This document shows positions 15,677 to 19,036 of a stretch of 19,036 nucleotides of DNA, piece by piece; the first letter of the stretch is position 1; each line of letters begins with the position of its first letter. Made by a program: the position numbers and the translations under genes. The notes beneath the pieces were generated by a model. That model saw nothing but the letters and a program-made list of their open reading frames with translations, was not told the origin of the DNA and did not search any database. Origin of the DNA: JBBRCX01 sp038204465 (GTDB taxonomy: Bacteria; Planctomycetota; Phycisphaerae; Tepidisphaerales; Tepidisphaeraceae); assembly GCA_038204465.1 (NCBI GenBank), contig JBBRCX010000089.1, forward strand, positions 1-19,036. Direction: 5' to 3'.

Positions 15677-17146
15677 GTGTCCAACCGAGTTTGCAAGTCT
15701 CACGTCGTCCTCGTTGGCCTCGAAATCCACGTGCAGCTCGCTACCCGCAGCAAGATGTTCAGCGGCGCGGCCAATGGATTCGGGGGCGAGCCCAACACGC
15801 AGGTCGATGAACGCGTCCTCGGCCTCCCCGGCGCGCTGCCGGTCCTGAACAAGAAAGCCGTCGAGTCCGCGATCAAGGTGGGCCTCGCGCTCGGCTGCAG
15901 GATTGCCACGCACACGAAGTGGGACCGCAAGAGCTATTACTACCCTGACCTGCCGAAGAACTATCAGATCAGCCAGTACGATCTTCCCCTCTGCTCCGCC
16001 GGTGAATTCGAGATCGCCGACGAGAGCGGCAAATCCAAAAAGATCCGCATCCGCCGCGCGCATCTCGAGGAGGACGCCGGCAAGCTGCTGCACGATGCCC
16101 CGGGCGGCCACGCGATCGACTGGAGCATCGTCGACCTCAACCGCGCCGGGACGCCGTTGCTCGAGATCGTCACCGAGCCCGATCTCTCCAGCCCCAGGGA
16201 AGTCGTCACGTTCGGACAGGAATTGCAGAAGCTCGTGCAGTTTCTCGGGGTGAGCGAAGGGCAGATGCAGATGGGGCACATGCGCTTCGAGCCCAACATC
16301 AACGTCCACCTCACCGACGCACAAGGCAACGTGCACAAGACCGCGATCACCGAGATCAAGAACCTCAACTCCTTCAGCGTTCTGGAGCGGGCCACCGCGT
16401 ACGAGGTGCAGCGCCAGATCCGCGAATGGGAAGAGACGGGCTCCCTCGGCAAGAAGAGCACCTACGGCTGGGACGAAGCGAGCGGAAGCACCTTCCATCA
16501 GCGCGACAAGGAGGAAGCGCATGACTACCGCTACTTCCCCGATCCCGACCTGGTCCCCGTGGAGGTTGACGATGCATGGCTGAGCGAGCTGAAGTCGCAG
16601 ATCGGCGAGTTGCCCGCCACGCGCCGAAAGCGTTATGCGCAAGCCCTCGGCCTCTCCGCCATCGACGCCGCCACCCTGGCCGGCGACCGCGAGACCGGCG
16701 AGTTCTATGAGCAGGCAATCGCGGCCGGCGGCGATCCCCGACGCATCTCCAATCTGCTTCTCTCCCACGGCCGCCGCATCGCCAACGAACGATCGAAGCC
16801 GCTCCATCAACTCGGCTTCTCTCCCGCCCGCGTTGCCGAGTTGGCGAAGCTCATCGACGACAACAAGATCGCCCCCAGCAGCGCCGGCCCCATCTTCGAC
16901 CGCCTCCTCGAACAAGACGCACCCGTCGAGCAGATCGCTGCAGAGTTGGGCTTGACGCAGGTGAGCGACATGAGCTCCATCGACGCCGCGATCGACGCCG
17001 TTATCGCCCAGAACCCGAAGCCGTTGCAGGATTACAAGTCCGGCAAACAATCGGCAATGGGCGCGCTGGTGGGAATGGTCATGAAGAACGCCAGGGGCCT
17101 GAACCCGAAGATGGTCCAGGAGCAGCTCAAGAAGAAGCTCTCATAG
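15677..17146 (+). CDS. gatB: Aspartyl/glutamyl-tRNA amidotransferase subunit B
   Basis: The 489-residue protein is full-length GatB, the subunit of the GatCAB complex that binds mischarged Glu-tRNA(Gln) or Asp-tRNA(Asn) and activates the carboxyl group for amidation. Diagnostic segments are VGLEIHVQLATRSKMF at the N-terminus, HLEEDAGKLLHD (129-140), the GatB signature DLNRAGTPLLEIVTEPD (153-169), RFEPNINVH, EIKNLNS, DYRYFPDPDL, and a C-terminal tail domain ending GMVMKNARGLNPKMVQEQL. It starts with GTG at 15677, with GGAG about 7 bases upstream. gatA and gatC are not in the window, so the complex is encoded at separate loci in this organism. Confidence 0.97.
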   Translation: MSNRVCKSHVVLVGLEIHVQLATRSKMFSGAANGFGGEPNTQVDERVLGLPGALPVLNKKAVESAIKVGLALGCRIATHTKWDRKSYYYPDLPKNYQISQYDLPLCSAGEFEIADESGKSKKIRIRRAHLEEDAGKLLHDAPGGHAIDWSIVDLNRAGTPLLEIVTEPDLSSPREVVTFGQELQKLVQFLGVSEGQMQMGHMRFEPNINVHLTDAQGNVHKTAITEIKNLNSFSVLERATAYEVQRQIREWEETGSLGKKSTYGWDEASGSTFHQRDKEEAHDYRYFPDPDLVPVEVDDAWLSELKSQIGELPATRRKRYAQALGLSAIDAATLAGDRETGEFYEQAIAAGGDPRRISNLLLSHGRRIANERSKPLHQLGFSPARVAELAKLIDDNKIAPSSAGPIFDRLLEQDAPVEQIAAELGLTQVSDMSSIDAAIDAVIAQNPKPLQDYKSGKQSAMGALVGMVMKNARGLNPKMVQEQLKKKLS

Positions 17147-17172
17147 CGAACTAGAATTATGTTTCGCCGCAG

Positions 17173-17499
17173 ATGACCGACCGCACCACGCCAATCCGCC
17201 TCGATTTGAAGAAGAATGAGAAGCTCGAGATCGACTGGAAGGACGGGCACAAGTGCGTCTACACCCTCTCTTACCTGCGCTCGATGTGCCCGTGCGCCAG
17301 CTGCAAGATCGTACGGCAGGATTCGGCCCCCGCCGGAAAGAAGTCGCTGCTCACCATCCTGCCCGGCAACTACGCGACGCCCCTCGTCGCGGTCGCCGCG
17401 GAACTCGTTGGCAATTACGCGCTCCGCATCGACTGGTCAGATCAGCACGGCAGCGGAATCTACTCCTTCGAATATCTTCGCGAGATCTGTCCGCCATGA
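17173..17499 (+). CDS. DUF971 (GBBH-like N-terminal domain) protein
   Basis: The 108-residue protein is a stand-alone DUF971 domain, the same fold as the N-terminal domain of gamma-butyrobetaine hydroxylase. Cys39, Cys41 and Cys44 (SMCPCASC) with His92 (SDQHGSGIY) match the three-Cys/one-His zinc site of that domain. A further Cys106 lies in LREICPP. The order L.W.DGH..Y...YLR..CPC..C is typical. It begins 26 bases after gatB and is likely cotranscribed, without a clear Shine-Dalgarno. Stand-alone members are often found near iron-sulfur or tRNA-related genes, but their role is unknown. Confidence 0.9.
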   Translation: MTDRTTPIRLDLKKNEKLEIDWKDGHKCVYTLSYLRSMCPCASCKIVRQDSAPAGKKSLLTILPGNYATPLVAVAAELVGNYALRIDWSDQHGSGIYSFEYLREICPP

Positions 17500-17784
17500 T
17501 GGCCCAGCACCTGCCGAACCAGCACCAACCTCACGCTGATCGGCCGATTCCTCGCCTCGGCATTCACGTACACCACGCCCACGTCCGATAATCCTCGCCA
17601 CGGCGCATCGGTTAAACGCCGCTCTCATCCGACCAATGAAATCAGAAGTAGTCTACGTGTCGCGGACCGGGCCGAAAGCCGCAAGCCCTCTCCACCTTTT
17701 CGCTTGTTCCCGCTTATATTCCCACGCCGGGTTTCCCATTGGCCCGCGATCATCGGCCCGGTTAAAATCATGGTGAGGGTTCTC

Positions 17785-18183
17785 ATGATGCAGTCTCACT
17801 GCCCGCGCTGCCGCAAGCGCGTCCCAGGTCACGCAGCGTTCTGCCCGCGCTGCGGCTCTTCACTGCGCCCGTTGGCCGTCAAGCAACGCCGCCCGATGCT
17901 CGGTGTCATCCTGCTCCTGTTCGCCGCCTTCTGCGTATCCATGCTCGCACTCGCCGCCCCAGGCCGCGCGCCGCGCTCCCCCGCGCCCGCCATCATGGTT
18001 CCTCGCGTGGGCTCCTCGGTGCTCAGTCGCAGGCCGACCAACTACTCCATCCCTCCGCGCACGCGCACCTATGATTCTGGATCGCGCTATCGGATCACGA
18101 CCGCGCAACCGCGCCCGCTCCGGGTTGTCGAGTCCGAAAGTCAGGACCCCGACGCGAGTGCTCGCGATGATGCTTCCTGGTAA
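17785..18183 (+). CDS. Zinc-ribbon protein with one transmembrane segment
   Basis: The frame is open further upstream, but GAGGG at 17775-17779 places the start at ATG 17785 (or the adjacent ATG 17788). The 132-residue product has an N-terminal zinc ribbon, CPRC at 6-9 and CPRC at 20-23, followed by one hydrophobic helix (about 38-57, LGVILLLFAAFCVSMLALAA). A Pro/Arg/Ser-rich tail without domains follows. The ribbon probably lies in the cytoplasm and the tail outside. No function is known for such small proteins. The 285 bases before it (17500-17784) hold no gene; a TATATT at 17715 could be part of a promoter. Confidence 0.75.
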   Translation: MMQSHCPRCRKRVPGHAAFCPRCGSSLRPLAVKQRRPMLGVILLLFAAFCVSMLALAAPGRAPRSPAPAIMVPRVGSSVLSRRPTNYSIPPRTRTYDSGSRYRITTAQPRPLRVVESESQDPDASARDDASW

Positions 18184-18192
18184 CTGAACCTC

Positions 18193-18831
18193 ATGCCCTC
18201 GTTTCCCGCCGACGCCTTTCGACGGACTGATGAATCCCCGGATGAGAACTTCTACGCCGCCCCCCGCTTCGTCACGCATATCGATGATGCCGCCATCGCC
18301 GCCGTCACGCAGATTTACCGCGAGTACTTTCCTCCCGGCGGCGCGATCCTCGACCTCATGAGCAGTTGGATCAGCCACCTGCCCCCCGAGATGAAGTACC
18401 GCCGCGTCGTCGGCCTGGGGATGAACGCCGCGGAGCTTGCGGGCAATCCGCGGCTGCACGAACGGGTCGTGCAGGACCTCAATCGCGACCCACATCTGCC
18501 TTTCCACAACCAGGAGTTCGACGCCCTCGCCATCTGCGTCTCGATCGACTACCTGACGCGCCCGGTCACGATCCTGCGCGAGGTCGCGCGCGTCCTGAGG
18601 CCCGAAATGCCGCTCGTCATCACCTTCTCCAATCGCTGCTTCCCCACCAAGGCCATCAACGCCTGGAATCAAACCGACGACGCGGGCCATCAGCAACTCG
18701 TCACCGGCTGGCTCCATGAATCCGACCGCTTCGACAGCATCGAAGCCCTCGACCGCAGTCCATCACCGGGCCGAAGCGATCCGTTGTTCGCCGTGGTTGC
18801 CCGCGCTCGCGCGCAACAATCTAATTCGTGA
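18193..18831 (+). CDS. Class I SAM-dependent methyltransferase
   Basis: The 212-residue protein fits the Methyltransf_11-like group. It has a modified motif I GGAILDLMSSWISHLP (49-64), an acidic strand end VVGLGMNAAEL, the phrase DLNRDPHLPFHNQEFDALAI (95-114), then DYLTRPVTILREVARVLRPE (119-138) and LVITFSNRCFP. The DLMSSW form of motif I lacks the usual GxGxG but is seen in uncharacterised bacterial methyltransferases. It starts 9 bases after the zinc-ribbon gene with no Shine-Dalgarno, so the two may be coupled. The methyl acceptor is unknown. Confidence 0.85.
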   Translation: MPSFPADAFRRTDESPDENFYAAPRFVTHIDDAAIAAVTQIYREYFPPGGAILDLMSSWISHLPPEMKYRRVVGLGMNAAELAGNPRLHERVVQDLNRDPHLPFHNQEFDALAICVSIDYLTRPVTILREVARVLRPEMPLVITFSNRCFPTKAINAWNQTDDAGHQQLVTGWLHESDRFDSIEALDRSPSPGRSDPLFAVVARARAQQSNS

Positions 18832-18897
18832 GTATGTACTTAACGCAACGCCGTGCCGGATAAAAGCAATGCCCCACCTTATACATGACGCAACCCA

Positions 18898-19036
18898 GGG
18901 CAACCGCATTCTAGGGAAAGCGTGACGCCGCGTCGTCGTCGGTCCTGCGGCAACGATTGATTTTCAGTCAGCATCGCGGTCTGGGCTTACCGACGATTCG
19001 GCAAGTTTTGCCTTCAAATGGAGAATGCGGTTGCCC
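18898..19036. repeat. 139-base segment bounded by a perfect 15-base inverted repeat
   Basis: GGGCAACCGCATTCT (18898-18912) recurs in reverse complement at 19022-19036, the last 15 bases of the window. The inner flanks do not match, so the inner ends are defined; the outer limits are not, because the window stops. The enclosed DNA has no gene, only a small hairpin GGCAA-GTT-TTGCC at 19000-19012. It could be a MITE-like or palindromic repeat, or a sign of an assembly end in a repeat. Confidence 0.6.

Noticed and set aside
15512..17050. 512-residue minus-strand open frame
   Set aside because: It is antisense to gatB, which is unmistakable on the + strand.
17860..18717. 285-residue minus-strand open frame
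   Set aside because: It spans two well-supported + strand genes in antisense and shows no domain motifs.

Overview
The window looks like a piece of a GC-rich, free-living bacterium. Planctomycetota (Phycisphaerae-like) is my best guess, not a firm call. The hints are a eukaryote-like GT3 glycogen synthase, a GHL6/beta-galactosidase-trimerisation type glycoside hydrolase, phytanoyl-CoA-dioxygenase-family enzymes, a delta-60 repeat fragment, small lipoproteins and frequent weak or absent Shine-Dalgarno sites. There are no rRNA, tRNA, CRISPR, IS or phage genes that I can see.

Region 1 (1-200) is the tail of a delta-60 (DUF5122) repeat protein on the + strand. It stops abruptly in the middle of a zinc-type dehydrogenase gene lying on the other strand. 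About 9 bases at the joint fit both genes, so this is a rearrangement or an assembly chimera.

Region 2 (192-6594) is a catabolic-looking cluster. A minus-strand operon runs from 4859 down to the junction: D-2-hydroxyacid dehydrogenase, SDR, SDR, cupin, a frameshifted MDR dehydrogenase and a truncated MDR dehydrogenase. Two overlapping PhyH-family Fe(II)/2-oxoglutarate oxygenase genes diverge from it on the + strand. The 117-base divergent spacer carries repeated GACA/TGTC half-sites and a tandem 9-base repeat. Together the genes suggest hydroxylation of an organic substrate followed by several NAD(P)-dependent oxidations or reductions. The substrate cannot be read from sequence. Both MDR genes are broken here, so the pathway may be decaying, or the assembly may be imperfect.

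Region 3 (6595-8627) is sparse. It holds a possible gene remnant, a 68-residue hypothetical protein, a YihY/BrkB-family membrane protein of distinctly higher GC, and a small ORF that may be a degraded CBS-domain remnant.

Region 4 (8628-9773) has two tandem paralogous lipoproteins of unknown function, closed by a 9-bp-stem hairpin.

Region 5 (9855-15177) is carbohydrate-related. A GHL6-type glycoside hydrolase and an amidohydrolase lie on the minus strand, divergent from a GT3 glycogen synthase that keeps the arginine-rich regulatory helix of eukaryotic glycogen synthases.

Region 6 (15178-18831) starts with a 499-base intergenic stretch containing inverted repeats and an AT-rich island. It then carries gatB, a DUF971 protein, a zinc-ribbon membrane protein and a class I methyltransferase. 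The last 139 bases are bounded by a perfect 15-base inverted repeat that ends exactly on the final base of the window.
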